DNA of 64,000 nucleotides from Marinobacter sp. ELB17 (GCF_000169375.1 NZ_AAXY01000005.1:62001-126000), one strand, 5' to 3'; shown: positions 8,450-17,940, counted from the first letter of the stretch. The notes: generated by a model from the sequence alone, not told the origin. Numbers and translations: made by a program.

Positions 8450-10072
8450 CTAAATAGCCTCTGGCGCAAGCTTGAACTGGTCAATTGTCTGGCGAAGATT
8501 TTCGGCCATTACCAGCAATTCAGCCGCTATTTGCGCGGTTTGCTGGGCTTCCAATGTCGTTTGCTCGGCGGAACGACTAATTTCAATCACGTTCTGATTG
8601 ATGAGATCAGACACGTTGCTTTGTTCGTTAGCTGCGCTTTCCATTCCTTGGTTCAGGCTGGTAATTTCGCGGGTAGCCTCGGCGATGATTTTCAGCTCGG
8701 CCTGTACCTTCAAAATGGCATCTACCTGCTGGCTGGCGCGGTCTGACGCACCGCGCATGGTCAACAAACAACCCGCAACTTCTTCTTTCAGGCCGTTTAT
8801 CGTGCCGCGAATATCAGCCGTAGACACCTGGGTCCGCGACGCAAGAGCCCGCACTTCATCGGCAACCACAGAAAATCCACGGCCGGCTTCGCCAGCTCGC
8901 GCTGCTTCAATGGCCGCGTTCAACGCCAGCAGATTGGTTTGATCAGCGATATTGGAAATGGTCTCCAGCATCGTCGTCATTTTCGCGGTGCGCTGGTTCA
9001 AAGCTTCAATACGCTGGGCACCGTTTTGCACCTCGGCATTTAATGCCTCAATGCCGCCAACCGCACTTTGCGCAAGCTCCTCGCCCAGCCCGGCTGCTTC
9101 GGCCGTAGCCGCCGATTTTTGCGTGGTGGTAATGGCGCTTTCCCGCACCTGCAGCGCTGATGCCGCCATTTCCGTGGTCGCACTGGCCACCTGGTCGGTG
9201 TTGTCACGCTGGCTCAACACCTCCCGTTCGCTGGCGCCGGCCTTGCTGGCAATATCACGCGCGGCTTGCTCAACATGCTCGGCACTCACCATAACCTGGT
9301 TCATGCTGTCTCGTATTTTACTAATCATGCGGTTGAACGCGTTGGACACCAAGCCAATTTCATCGTTACGCACCACATCCAGCTCAAGAGTCAGATCCGA
9401 GTTACGGGATATTTCATCCATGCGGTCACGCAAACGGCGCAAGCGCGAAAACACCAAGTGCCCCAACACCCATGCAGTGATTGCAAATACCCCCAACAAG
9501 AGAACCGCCTGAGTGCCCGCACTGGTCAGCAACTGCGCCTGCAACCGTGCATCGGTCTCAGCCACGGAATATTCGATACGGATAGCACCCAGCACATCCC
9601 CTGCCTCAGCCTGGTGGCACCCCAGGCAATTCACACCCTGATAATCTGCCATCGCAATCACCGGCTCAATCAGGGTGTAAACCCGGCCGCTTTCATTGCT
9701 TGAATAATGCTCTATGCGCTCACCCGCCAGCGCTTTCTCGTCAAGCGGGCCGCGCGTTTGTTCTGCGATGTTACCGCTGCCAAAAACCCGGTTCAGGTGA
9801 TCGCTGCGCACCACTCGCACGTTCAGCACGTCTTCCGGCGCCATCGTCTTCTCACGCAGAATTTCACGATTGTGCATGGTGCCCGTCACCATCATGGTGT
9901 TGAGCGCATCAAAATAAGACTTCGCCAAGCCGTCTACATATTTGTGGCTGAATTCCTCCACGTGTTCACGCTGGGACTGTGCGCTAAAAAATACGGTGAA
10001 CGCGAGCACCAGTGAAAACGCCGTCGCAAGTGCTAAAAGAAGCATAAAGCGAATGGAATATTGTTTTTTCAT
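8450..10072 (-). CDS. Methyl-accepting chemotaxis protein with a periplasmic c-type heme motif
   Basis: 540 residues from the ATG at 10072, chosen because [13 protein letters not shown] starts a clean signal anchor; an upstream in-frame ATG adds a polar extension. The periplasmic DUF3365/Tll0287-like domain contains CLGCH, a covalent heme c site. Then come a second membrane helix (~residues 205-225), a HAMP domain, and the signalling domain with its hairpin tip [27 protein letters not shown]. Known relatives act as redox or gas sensors feeding CheA. No che genes are in the window. The heme makes an energy-taxis or diatomic-gas role likely. Confidence 0.88.
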   Translation of the reverse strand: MKKQYSIRFMLLLALATAFSLVLAFTVFFSAQSQREHVEEFSHKYVDGLAKSYFDALNTMMVTGTMHNREILREKTMAPEDVLNVRVVRSDHLNRVFGSGNIAEQTRGPLDEKALAGERIEHYSSNESGRVYTLIEPVIAMADYQGVNCLGCHQAEAGDVLGAIRIEYSVAETDARLQAQLLTSAGTQAVLLLGVFAITAWVLGHLVFSRLRRLRDRMDEISRNSDLTLELDVVRNDEIGLVSNAFNRMISKIRDSMNQVMVSAEHVEQAARDIASKAGASEREVLSQRDNTDQVASATTEMAASALQVRESAITTTQKSAATAEAAGLGEELAQSAVGGIEALNAEVQNGAQRIEALNQRTAKMTTMLETISNIADQTNLLALNAAIEAARAGEAGRGFSVVADEVRALASRTQVSTADIRGTINGLKEEVAGCLLTMRGASDRASQQVDAILKVQAELKIIAEATREITSLNQGMESAANEQSNVSDLINQNVIEISRSAEQTTLEAQQTAQIAAELLVMAENLRQTIDQFKLAPEAI

Positions 10073-10345
10073 AGTTAACCTGGCTTGTAGATGGCTTTGA
10101 CGACAACGGGAATTCAAGCCGCAAAACGGGGGGCACGAATCAGGAACTTCAACCGACGCTGCTTGTTTAGGGTGACGGCCAAAAGACGGCGAACTTTACC
10201 GCAAAACTCCCTGGTGTTCATTGGATCCAAGTCAATTTAACGTGCGATCACGTCAACCGCGAGCTGGCCCGCTACTTGCTTAAGTGATTACAGTGGCTAC
10301 AAACCTCGTACGCCAAACTCGACACTGCTGTTGGAGGGCATCGCC
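10073..10345. other. Divergent intergenic region between chemoreceptor and unknown gene
   Basis: 273 bp with no supported gene. Promoters for both flanking divergent genes should be here. Short plus-strand frames entering it are out of frame with the downstream gene and have no features. No clear sigma-70 or sigma-28 flagellar-type promoter was identified. Confidence 0.45.
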
Positions 10346-10999
10346 ATGTCACTACTGTCTACCCTGCTTCGTGCCGGCAGCGAACTACACACGGCGCTGG
10401 AAAAACGTCCACCTGCTCGGCCAGTTGGCACTGGCAGCCGTGCTCAGGGCAAAACAGAGCCAACTGCGCAACCCGGGGCAGACCGGTTCACACCTTCCGA
10501 AAGCAAAGAAGACGACTCGACTCGCAAGGTAAGCAAGCTCGCGATTACAGATTACAAAAAAAGCGTCGGGCAAGATCTTGCCTTTATCAGAGAAACACTG
10601 CGGCACAAACTTGCCGAGTACAACATGCCCCCGGCAACGGCGGTTCACATCAAAAATGACAAGCAGGGGAACATCGCGGTAGAAGGCAAAGGCCAGAACC
10701 CGGCGTTTGCACGCATTGCCGGGGACTTGAACGTAAACACCGCGTTTCAGGATGCGTTCCGGCGCATGAGTGTGAACGAACCCACGCTGCACTTTATGGA
10801 CAACGCTCTGAAATTGGGAAAGGCCTACGGCGTGAACAACTCGCTACTGAACACACTGGTCAGCGAGAACCAGCAGTTCAACGGCCTGCAAGATCTGGTA
10901 CACCGTTACGACTCGCTGCGCCGCAGCGCTGGAGCCGTGTCAGTGGTCCCTGCCAACACAGCCCGGGATTACGCGTTGAGCTTCAACGCTCGGGCCTGA
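10346..10999 (+). CDS. Uncharacterised protein, no family recognised
   Basis: 217 residues from the ATG at 10346, with a GGAGG ribosome site ~8 bp upstream. The first ~60 residues are hydrophilic, rich in Pro, Thr, Glu and Lys, and probably disordered. Residues ~65-217 look folded, with amphipathic helices (DLAFIRETLRHKLAEYNM) and strands (AVHIKNDKQGNIAVEGKG). No signal peptide, membrane helix or catalytic motif is seen. The GC-rich codon use matches its neighbours. It is convergent with yciO 12 bp away. A function cannot be named. Confidence 0.7.
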   Translation: MSLLSTLLRAGSELHTALEKRPPARPVGTGSRAQGKTEPTAQPGADRFTPSESKEDDSTRKVSKLAITDYKKSVGQDLAFIRETLRHKLAEYNMPPATAVHIKNDKQGNIAVEGKGQNPAFARIAGDLNVNTAFQDAFRRMSVNEPTLHFMDNALKLGKAYGVNNSLLNTLVSENQQFNGLQDLVHRYDSLRRSAGAVSVVPANTARDYALSFNARA

Positions 11000-11011
11000 T
11001 GTGGAATAAAC

Positions 11012-11632
11012 TTACTCAAACGGCGACGGGTCGCCCTTGCCTACCCGTGTCACTACCGGACTGCCACTGGTAAAATTAACCACTGTGGTGGCTTCCATAC
11101 CGCAGAAACCACCGTCAATAATCAAATCCAACTCGTGTTCGAGCGCATCGCGAATGTCTTCCGGATCGGTCATTGGCTCGGTTTCGCCGGGCAGTATCAG
11201 CGTGCTGCTCATGATGGGTTCGCCGAACTCCCCCAAAAGTGCATGCACAACCGCGTTGTCAGGAACACGGACGCCAATAGTGCGGCGCTTGGGGTGCAAC
11301 AAACGCCGTGGCACCTCACTGGTGGCGTCCAGAATGAAGGTGTAAGCACCGGGCGTGTAGGTTTTCAGCATTCGGTAGGTGGTGTTGTCGACCTTGGCGT
11401 AAGTGCCAATGTCTGACAAATCCCTGCAAACCAAGGTGAAGTTGTGCTTGTCGTCCAGCTTGCGAATGCGTTTTATTCGATCAGAAGCAGATTTGTCACC
11501 CAAATGGCAGCCTAACGCATAGCCCGAGTCGGTCGGGTACGCAATAACGCCGCCTTTGCGAAGAATATCCACCGCCTGATTAATAAGGCGCTTTTGCGGA
11601 TTATCCGGATGAATCTGAAAAAACTGACTCAT
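11012..11632 (-). CDS. yciO: YciO-type Sua5/YrdC-family protein
   Basis: 206 residues, one YrdC domain with GGVIAYPTDSGYALGC, RIRKLDDKHNFTLVCRDL, GAYTFILDAT and GVRVPDN. The shared fold binds threonylcarbamoyl-AMP in tRNA t6A synthesis. The short single-domain length and the GDKSASDRIKRIRKL stretch fit the YciO branch rather than TsaC or Sua5. The start overlaps the bolA-like stop by four bases (ATGA), indicating translational coupling. A cytoplasmic RNA-related role is inferred. Confidence 0.83.
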   Translation of the reverse strand: MSQFFQIHPDNPQKRLINQAVDILRKGGVIAYPTDSGYALGCHLGDKSASDRIKRIRKLDDKHNFTLVCRDLSDIGTYAKVDNTTYRMLKTYTPGAYTFILDATSEVPRRLLHPKRRTIGVRVPDNAVVHALLGEFGEPIMSSTLILPGETEPMTDPEDIRDALEHELDLIIDGGFCGMEATTVVNFTSGSPVVTRVGKGDPSPFE

Positions 11633-11982
11633 GAATCAGCCCTCTTGTTGAAGCTTGCCCCAGGGTCGTTTTTTGAGCCGCCCAGGCAGTTTGGGGAATC
11701 GGGTGTAGATTGATTTTGCGCAGCCCATTCCTCAGGCGTGAAAGGATGCATAGCCAGCGCATGCACACCAGCGGCCAGCTCTGCAGCCAGCACTTGATAG
11801 ATCGCCTGGTGGCGCTTCACCTTTGATTGCCCCACAAATGCCGGTGATACCAGGGTCACCTTGAAATGGGTTTCCGAATTGGGCGGCACGTTGTGCTTGT
11901 GACTTTCGTTCTCGATCATCATCACCTGGGCATCAAAAGCCTGGCGCAACTTAGCCTCGATTGTTTTCTGCACGTCCATCAC
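11629..11982 (-). CDS. BolA-family protein
   Basis: 117 residues. The BolA/IbaG fold is clear: SETHFKVTLVSPAFVGQSKVKRHQAIYQVL, then VHALAMHPFTPEEW with the conserved His used in Fe-S or glutaredoxin complexes. A ~25-residue polar tail (PDSPNCLGGSKND...) follows the domain, which is long for the family. A second start codon at 11979 is equally possible. It is the first gene of a coupled pair with yciO. BolA proteins work with monothiol glutaredoxins in iron-sulfur handling and stress morphology. Confidence 0.85.
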   Translation of the reverse strand: MMDVQKTIEAKLRQAFDAQVMMIENESHKHNVPPNSETHFKVTLVSPAFVGQSKVKRHQAIYQVLAAELAAGVHALAMHPFTPEEWAAQNQSTPDSPNCLGGSKNDPGASFNKRADS

Positions 11983-12102
11983 TCACTCACTCTTCGTTGC
12001 TTGTATATCAACAGTCTACTATATATCAATCGCTAAACCCGACAACCTTGACAGCGTTGCGGCGAACCGCCACATTCGCAGCGAACACGGGTAGCGGGCT
12101 AC

Positions 12103-12138
12103 TCTTAAATTCAATCTTAAATTCAATCTTAAATTCGC
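12103..12138 (+). repeat. Three tandem 12-bp repeats upstream of topB
   Basis: Unit TCTTAAATTCAA repeated at 12103, 12115 and 12127; the third copy ends GC instead of AA. The block is AT-rich within GC-rich surroundings, 35 bp before the topB start. It is a likely slippage-prone microrepeat in the leader or promoter. Confidence 0.85.
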
Positions 12139-12172
12139 ACTCCACGTCAGTTTTAAGCCAAACGGGAACACC

Positions 12173-14359
12173 ATGCACCTTTATATCGCCGAAAAACCCA
12201 GCCTTGGCCGCGCCATCGCCGCTGCCCTGCCCCAGCCCCAACAAAAAGGCCAGGGCTGGATTCGCTGCGGCAGTGGCAGCAGTGCGGTTACGGTCAGCTG
12301 GTGTATCGGCCATTTGCTGGAGCCCGCCGAACCCGCCAGCTATAACCCGGCCTGGAAAAACTGGCGCGCCGACCAGCTGCCGATGTTCCCGGAACAGTGG
12401 CAGCTTACTCCGAAAACCGGCGTTGCCGCCCAGCTTAAAGTACTGCAATCGCTGATTCGCAAAGCCAGCGAAATTACCCACGCCGGCGACCCGGACCGGG
12501 AAGGCCAGTTGCTGGTAGACGAGGTGATTCGCTATGTGGGCACGGATGCACCCGTAAGGCGCCTGCTGATTAACGATTTAACCCCGGCTGCGGTAGCAAA
12601 AGCACTCAAACAGACCCGCGATAACCGTGACTTCCTTCGGCTGTCGGATTCGGCCCTGGCACGCCAGCGCGCAGACTGGCTCTACGGCTTGAACCTGACC
12701 CGTTTTTATACTCTGCTCTATCAAACAAAAGGCCAACAACAAGGCCAGCAGGGCGTTTACTCCGTTGGCCGGGTGCAAACCCCGGTACTGGGCTTGGTGG
12801 TTAAGCGCGACCAGCACATTGAACAGTTTCAGCCCCAGGACTTTTTCCCGCTGGAAGCCCGTTTTCACAGCATGGAAGAAGACTCTGACACCCGCACTTT
12901 TAGCGCGCGCTGGGTGCCAGGTGAAGATTACCAGCACCTGCTGGACAGCGAAAACCGCTTGCTGGACCGCAGCGCGGCGGAACAGGTCGCCGCCGCGGTT
13001 GAAGGGAGGCCAGGCAAAATCTGCGAATCCCGCTTTCGTGACCGCTCAGAGCCGCCACCACTGCCCCTGTCGCTTTCGGCGTTGCAAATCGAAGCCGGTC
13101 GATTGTTCCGCATGGCCGCCAAAGAAGTGCTGGATACCGCGCAAAGCCTGTACGAACGCCACCAGCTCATTACCTACCCACGGTCTGACAGCCGTTACCT
13201 ACCGCTGGAACATTACAATCAACGCCAGCAGGTTATAAGCGCTGTCGGCAAGGTCGATATCGACCTTGCCGAAGCCTGCAACACAGCCGATTTGCAACGA
13301 AAAACCGCAGCCTGGAATGACAAAAAAGTGGACGCCCACCACGCCATTATTCCCACTAGCCGGAGTAGCGCGGGTGGTGCGCTATCTGGAAAAGAAGCCC
13401 AGATCTACAATTTGATCAGCCGCTACTACTTGATGCAATTTGCAGCAGATGCCATCCATCGCGAGGGCAAATTGGGAGTACGGTTAGGCGACCACCTGTT
13501 CCGCACCTCAGAAACCGCTGTTTTACAGCCCGGCTGGAAAGCGCTTGAACTTAAATTGCGCGACGCCAAAGCAAAATCAGAAAAACCCGCACTGCCTCGG
13601 CGGGGCACCGGCGATCCGGTGCTATGCGACGGCACTCAGGTGTTGCAGCAACAAACCCAGCCCGCCAAACACTTTACTGACGCGACGCTGCTAGCAGCAA
13701 TGACCAACATCGCGCGCTTTGTGGACGACCCGGAACTGCGAAAAACGCTGCGCGAAACGGATGGACTGGGCACCGAAGCTACCCGCGCTGCTATTCTGGA
13801 AACCCTGTTCAAACGCGACTACCTGTTTCGCGATGGCCGCCACATCCGCGCCAGCGATAAGGGTAAAACCTTGATAAACGCGCTGCCAGACTCTGTCAGC
13901 AAACCTGACCGCACCGCCGTTTGGGAAGCCACATTGGAAGCTATTCAGCGCGGCGAAGCGCAGCCGCAACAGTTTCTGGATTCCCTGAAACAAGAAATTC
14001 AGGGATTTGTTGGTTGCCCGGCACCCCTAGCTCCTGACGCGGCCGAGGTAGCAACCAACCCGGATGCCCCGCATTGCCCCAAGTGCCGCGCCGGCATGGT
14101 TGAGCGCAAGGGCAAATTCGGTGCCTTTTACGCCTGCAGCCGCTACCCGGGTTGCAAAGGCACCCGCCCGTTGGAAGACCACAGCCCGGAAGATGGTAGC
14201 AGCCAAAAACCGGTTCCCTGCCCATTCTGTTTTTCGCCCCTGGTCAGGCGCAAAAGTAAAAAAGGTTGGTTTTGGGGCTGCAGTTCTTTCCCTGCCTGCC
14301 GTCAAACAGTGAACGATGTAAACGGACAACCCGACCTGCCGGCAAAAACGGTTATATAA
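12173..14359 (+). CDS. topB: DNA topoisomerase III
   Basis: 728 residues. The N-terminal TOPRIM domain starts LYIAEKPSLGRAIAAAL and has THAGDPDREGQLLVDE for metal binding. The type IA core follows, with the catalytic tyrosine in LITYPRSDSRYLP, then VDAHHAIIPTS and GLGTEATRAAIL. Two C-terminal zinc ribbons (CPKCRAGMVE...CSRYPGC and CPFCFSPLV...CSSFPAC) make it longer than the 653-residue E. coli TopB. It decatenates replication and recombination intermediates. The ATG at 12173 gives the canonical N-terminus. It is monocistronic. Confidence 0.95.
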   Translation: MHLYIAEKPSLGRAIAAALPQPQQKGQGWIRCGSGSSAVTVSWCIGHLLEPAEPASYNPAWKNWRADQLPMFPEQWQLTPKTGVAAQLKVLQSLIRKASEITHAGDPDREGQLLVDEVIRYVGTDAPVRRLLINDLTPAAVAKALKQTRDNRDFLRLSDSALARQRADWLYGLNLTRFYTLLYQTKGQQQGQQGVYSVGRVQTPVLGLVVKRDQHIEQFQPQDFFPLEARFHSMEEDSDTRTFSARWVPGEDYQHLLDSENRLLDRSAAEQVAAAVEGRPGKICESRFRDRSEPPPLPLSLSALQIEAGRLFRMAAKEVLDTAQSLYERHQLITYPRSDSRYLPLEHYNQRQQVISAVGKVDIDLAEACNTADLQRKTAAWNDKKVDAHHAIIPTSRSSAGGALSGKEAQIYNLISRYYLMQFAADAIHREGKLGVRLGDHLFRTSETAVLQPGWKALELKLRDAKAKSEKPALPRRGTGDPVLCDGTQVLQQQTQPAKHFTDATLLAAMTNIARFVDDPELRKTLRETDGLGTEATRAAILETLFKRDYLFRDGRHIRASDKGKTLINALPDSVSKPDRTAVWEATLEAIQRGEAQPQQFLDSLKQEIQGFVGCPAPLAPDAAEVATNPDAPHCPKCRAGMVERKGKFGAFYACSRYPGCKGTRPLEDHSPEDGSSQKPVPCPFCFSPLVRRKSKKGWFWGCSSFPACRQTVNDVNGQPDLPAKTVI

Positions 14360-14475
14360 TGAAATGGAACCCGATGCCGGATTTTGCGACACTGATGTAG
14401 AGTTCACGAGCGTTTGAACAAATAAAGCCGGACAACCCACGCGGAACAGCCACTTACTTGTTGCAGGAGAGCCAG

Positions 14476-14700
14476 ATGCGCATTGCGCTGCTTGAGGGTG
14501 AGCCGGAGCAATCTCAGCATTTAAAGGGCATTATTTGCGGACGCTGTCAGAGTTGCGACGCTTCTGAAACAGGTCAGGATTTTCTGGGTGCTGCACTGCA
14601 CAACAATAACGATTTACTGGTGCTGAACTGTCAGATTTCGGGCATGTCCGGCCTGTCGCGTCGCAGCCAGCAAGCGCAAGTGATGGCGGCCCATGACTGA
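14476..14700 (+). pseudogene. Truncated response-regulator receiver remnant
   Basis: From the ATG at 14476 (GGAGAG upstream) the product opens MRIALLEGEPEQSQHLKGII and contains TGQDFLGAAL and DLLVLNCQISGMSGL. This matches the first ~60 residues of an OmpR-type receiver, which normally reads LLEDDPxQ and DLLVLDWxLPxMSG. The acidic pocket residues and the phospho-acceptor Asp are replaced (GE; Asn for Asp). The frame then ends after an unrelated short tail. The rest of the receiver and the DNA-binding domain are missing. Its stop overlaps the next gene's start. Confidence 0.65.
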
Positions 14701-16330
14701 TAAAACGCTGCATAGCAGTATTCTAATAGTACGTATTTTACCACTGCTCTTAGTTGCGCTACTTTCCAACACATATGTACAAGCCCACTTGCCACTTGCG
14801 ATGGGCTCGGGTGTGCCCGCAAACAGCTCGGGTACGGCACTCGCTGAATGGGTTTACACCCTGCAAAAAGGCGACAGCGTTCAGCAGCTGGCCAGGCAGT
14901 TACTGGCCCCACCCCACAACGCCCAGCAACTGCTAGAACACAACAGCCTGAAAAATGCCCTGCTGCCGGTGACAGGCGAGCAGGTGCGCATCCCTATGGA
15001 CTGGCTCAAACGCCAGCCCCAGCCCGCCCGCGCAACCTCTGTATCGGGCCTGGTGCAACTGCTAACCAGCAACGGCCAGCGCCGGCCACTGACCGTAAAC
15101 ACACTGATTCGCGCTGGTGACGAGTTACTGTCCGGTTCCGGTAGCACCACTGTCATCCTGGCCGAAGGCTCTGAAATCCGCCTGTCACCAAATTCTAGAC
15201 TGGCGTTTAACCGCATGACCCAGTTTGGCAAGCCAGGCATGATTGATACCCGCTTGCGGCTGAATCGAGGCGAGGTTTTTACCAGCGTAAAGGAAGTGGT
15301 CAGCGGTGGCAGCCGTTTCGAAATCGAAACTCCCTCGGCAACGGTCGCGGTGGATGGCACTCAGTTTGCGATTCAGGCAAACGACGGGGGCACGGGCTTG
15401 CAGGTTATCAATGGCGAAGTTAATTTTGGCCAACAGGGGCGTTCCGTAGAAGTGCCCGCGGGTTATGGTGCTCACGTTGCCGCACCGCCCGGCGGCGATG
15501 TTCGCCTGCACAAACTTGCACCGCCACCCATCGTTACCAGCCTGCCGGCCATTCTGCGTAAGCTGCCCGCAGAACTACAATGGCAAAGCCTTGCGAAAAC
15601 TCACAAGCTGGATATTTTTGATACTGGCAGCGGGCGATGGGTAGACAGTCGCACACTGGCTGGTGACCGTTTTGACATAAGCCGGCTGAACAATGGGCGT
15701 TATGAAATTCAGCTCGCAGCATTAGACTACCAGGGCATAAAGGGTTTGCCTGCGGTTGTGCCATTCAGCGTTGACCTTCAAGCCCGCGCCGCCAAATTGT
15801 TAGAACCTGTCGACGGCACGACCACCACCAATCAGCCCGAATTTAGCTGGGACCTAAACGGCGACAGCGAAATTGCCCAAATTCAGATCTCAGCCACGCC
15901 GCAGTTCGAAAACCTGGTAGCAACCAGCGAGTGGGGACAACAAAGCAAAGCACAGCTATCGCAACGACTGCCTCCCGGCCAGTATTACTGGCGGGTTAAA
16001 ACCGAAGCCGGCGGCGACTCCACTGCCACCAGCAACGTCCACAACCTGATTATTGACGGCAGTTTGCCACCGGTGAAAATTATCTCGGTAAACTACTTGG
16101 ATCAACAGGTGCGAATATTCTGGGAATCGGTGGAAACAGCCAGCAAATATCGTATGCAGCTGTCTGCAGACCCTGATTTTTATCCGATCATCAAGGAAGC
16201 AGATATACCGGGAACTACGGCAGGCTTGCGCCTGATTCCCGGAAAGCGATATTTTGTGCGCCTAAAGGCACTCTCTGACGGGCCACTGGCCAGCCGCTGG
16301 GGTCCGGCAAGGGAGATATATATCGATTAA
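14693..16330 (+). CDS. Secreted FecR-domain protein with LysM module and FN3-like repeats
   Basis: 545 residues. A signal peptide (residues ~1-31, ending near VQA) is followed by a LysM-like module (YTLQKGDSVQQLARQLL) for peptidoglycan binding. The FecR/FecR-like beta domain is at ~115-260 (IRAGDELLSGSGSTTVILAEGSEIRL, then TPSATVAVDGTQFAI). Several beta-sandwich repeats follow, with the PxxxxxPxFxW and YYWRVKTE patterns. In related bacteria this protein sits between a response regulator and a CHASE2 adenylate cyclase. Here the regulator is a remnant and no cyclase follows, so the protein appears orphaned. It is probably periplasmic. Confidence 0.8.
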   Translation: MTDKTLHSSILIVRILPLLLVALLSNTYVQAHLPLAMGSGVPANSSGTALAEWVYTLQKGDSVQQLARQLLAPPHNAQQLLEHNSLKNALLPVTGEQVRIPMDWLKRQPQPARATSVSGLVQLLTSNGQRRPLTVNTLIRAGDELLSGSGSTTVILAEGSEIRLSPNSRLAFNRMTQFGKPGMIDTRLRLNRGEVFTSVKEVVSGGSRFEIETPSATVAVDGTQFAIQANDGGTGLQVINGEVNFGQQGRSVEVPAGYGAHVAAPPGGDVRLHKLAPPPIVTSLPAILRKLPAELQWQSLAKTHKLDIFDTGSGRWVDSRTLAGDRFDISRLNNGRYEIQLAALDYQGIKGLPAVVPFSVDLQARAAKLLEPVDGTTTTNQPEFSWDLNGDSEIAQIQISATPQFENLVATSEWGQQSKAQLSQRLPPGQYYWRVKTEAGGDSTATSNVHNLIIDGSLPPVKIISVNYLDQQVRIFWESVETASKYRMQLSADPDFYPIIKEADIPGTTAGLRLIPGKRYFVRLKALSDGPLASRWGPAREIYID

Positions 16331-16456
16331 CTGTTGAGTAGGCAATAGTGCAGGAAGCGTGACCCGGGACTGGCTAAAAATCACAACAATGATCTGTCTA
16401 TGCTCCGTGAATCGAGCAACAACCTTCCATTGCCTTGAATATAAGGCAGTGACCTG

Positions 16457-16930
16457 TTAACCGGGGATATTCTTGCTAACAACAACTGAAGGTGAGCTCA
16501 GCAGCCCATTGTCATCTCTCGCTTGAATGGTGAAATACCAGGTACCAGCAGACAGATTTTCAATGGTGTAAGACATGTCGATTAGACCCGCCGCGCCGTC
16601 AAAAACTGCTGAGCGATTGAGGTTTTCGGCGCTGGTGCCGTAACGAATTTCGTAGCTGGCCAAGTCTTGACCGCTTAAAGCATCGCCATTTACTCGTGTT
16701 GCAGGCGCCCTCCAACTCAAAGTCGCCTGATTGGCGGTCGAATTTACTGTGCTACGCGCCGTGCTATCTTCTGTAATATTTGCCGTGGCAACCACCGCAC
16801 TTGGCTTCGCTACGCCAGCAGTACCCGACTCATCTCCATCACCACCACAGCCCGTCAACAAAATCAGCATTCCACCAAAAACCACGCCGAAGTAAAGTAC
16901 ACTGCTGATCCACTTTTCCACTTTATGCAC
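16457..16930 (-). CDS. Lipoprotein with one fibronectin type III domain
   Basis: 157 residues. The signal peptide ends in the lipobox LLTGC (residues ~24-28), followed by a Gly/Asp/Ser-rich linker. Residues ~65-157 form an FN3 domain (ATLSWRAPATRVNGDALSGQDLASYEIRYG, WYFTIQARDDNGLLS). Such small FN3 lipoproteins are common in marine gammaproteobacteria without known function. It is convergent with the FecR gene and separate from it; an envelope location is inferred. Confidence 0.75.
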   Translation of the reverse strand: MHKVEKWISSVLYFGVVFGGMLILLTGCGGDGDESGTAGVAKPSAVVATANITEDSTARSTVNSTANQATLSWRAPATRVNGDALSGQDLASYEIRYGTSAENLNRSAVFDGAAGLIDMSYTIENLSAGTWYFTIQARDDNGLLSSPSVVVSKNIPG

Positions 16931-17067
16931 CGCTTTGCCGTCATTCAGTTACATTATAAAAAAAGTAGTGAACCTATGATGTTAGCCAGTCCTCAAAAAA
17001 CACGGCCAAATCGCCATGCTTATTGACTGTAGCCAAATTGAGCCAAAGAAGCGACAAAGGCAATTTG

Positions 17068-17358
17068 CTAAAACTGAACCCGCATAGGCTCGGAACTGGA
17101 GTCCGGCATACCGATCATTTCGTCAGTTCCAGTTGGCGGAATCAAGTCAAAATCCGCCACAATAAAACCACGCATTACTTCACGTGCTGCGCAAGCACCC
17201 GAAAACAACCTCACTTTACCCTGATCATTCACCAGAATGTAGCCTGAGCCCCCAATATAAAAGCGGACCATGTAATATCGACCCTCCATGGACACAATCT
17301 CTGCCAGGCTGATGGGTTCGTGCTTGCGGGATTTCAGTTCGCCAAGGGTCATGTGCAT
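17068..17358 (-). CDS. DUF6482-like small protein
   Basis: About 96 residues from an ATG at 17358 (MHMTLGELKS); the frame is open to 17418 and another ATG is at 17352. The sequence ISLAEIVSMEGRYYMVRF, an internal GKVRLFSGACAAREVMRG and the ending DEMIGMP resemble the DUF6482 family of Pseudomonas and Marinobacter. The family function is unknown. No signal peptide or helix is seen. The start is uncertain because all candidate ribosome sites are weak. Confidence 0.6.
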   Translation of the reverse strand: MHMTLGELKSRKHEPISLAEIVSMEGRYYMVRFYIGGSGYILVNDQGKVRLFSGACAAREVMRGFIVADFDLIPPTGTDEMIGMPDSSSEPMRVQF

Positions 17359-17551
17359 GGACGTTGTTCTCGCATTGGGTGAATTAGGATTTACGCCAGC
17401 TTGTGAATTGCAGATCATTCGGCAGGTTGATAATGGTGTTACGATGGTGATCTGGGCAGTCGGTTACGCATCCGTTTGTCGTATACATCTCGATAAAAGG
17501 GTGTGCACTATCGTTAGTTGCATTCTCAAAAATCCACTCCTGGAATGCAAA

Positions 17552-17911
17552 ATGTTCGTGATTAATCGCCTATCCGCAATAATTCCGATGACACCCGACG
17601 CTAGATCCGATGTTTGGAAATTGAGCTGCATGCTCCTGGATGCTGGGCCTGTCGCACTATCAACCATAAATTTGCGTATTGGCATGCTGGCGACGCACGC
17701 TCCCTCAAATCCAAAAATGATTTTGGAAAACCGCCGCATGGTCACCGAAAAACTCGCTGTGCTCTGGGACACAGGGCTAGAGGTGCAAATGGCGTGGTTA
17801 GATATGCTATCCGGCGGCCACACGCCTTGGTGGACAACCAGCTTGCGCATTCTTGAACCCCTTCATAAACGTGCTATCGATAACTCAAAACGCCTTTCTT
17901 CCGAAAGCTGA
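17552..17911 (+). CDS. Phasin-like small protein (tentative)
   Basis: About 119 residues from an ATG at 17552. The helical C-terminal half reads RRMVTEKLAVLWDTGLEVQM and ends ILEPLHKRAIDNSKRLS. The terminal PLHxRxxxNxxRL pattern is typical of small phasin-like, polyhydroxyalkanoate-granule-associated proteins. The frame is open upstream to 17288, but that part overlaps the opposite-strand DUF6482 gene and looks non-coding. No pha genes are nearby. The family call is by pattern only. Confidence 0.5.
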   Translation: MFVINRLSAIIPMTPDARSDVWKLSCMLLDAGPVALSTINLRIGMLATHAPSNPKMILENRRMVTEKLAVLWDTGLEVQMAWLDMLSGGHTPWWTTSLRILEPLHKRAIDNSKRLSSES

Positions 17912-17940
17912 TGCAGGCTCAACTAGAGCGGTTACCGCTC

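Noticed and set aside
17288..17551. N-terminal extension of the phasin-like gene
   Set aside because: It overlaps the opposite-strand DUF6482 gene, and its residues are Cys-rich and unlike any phasin.
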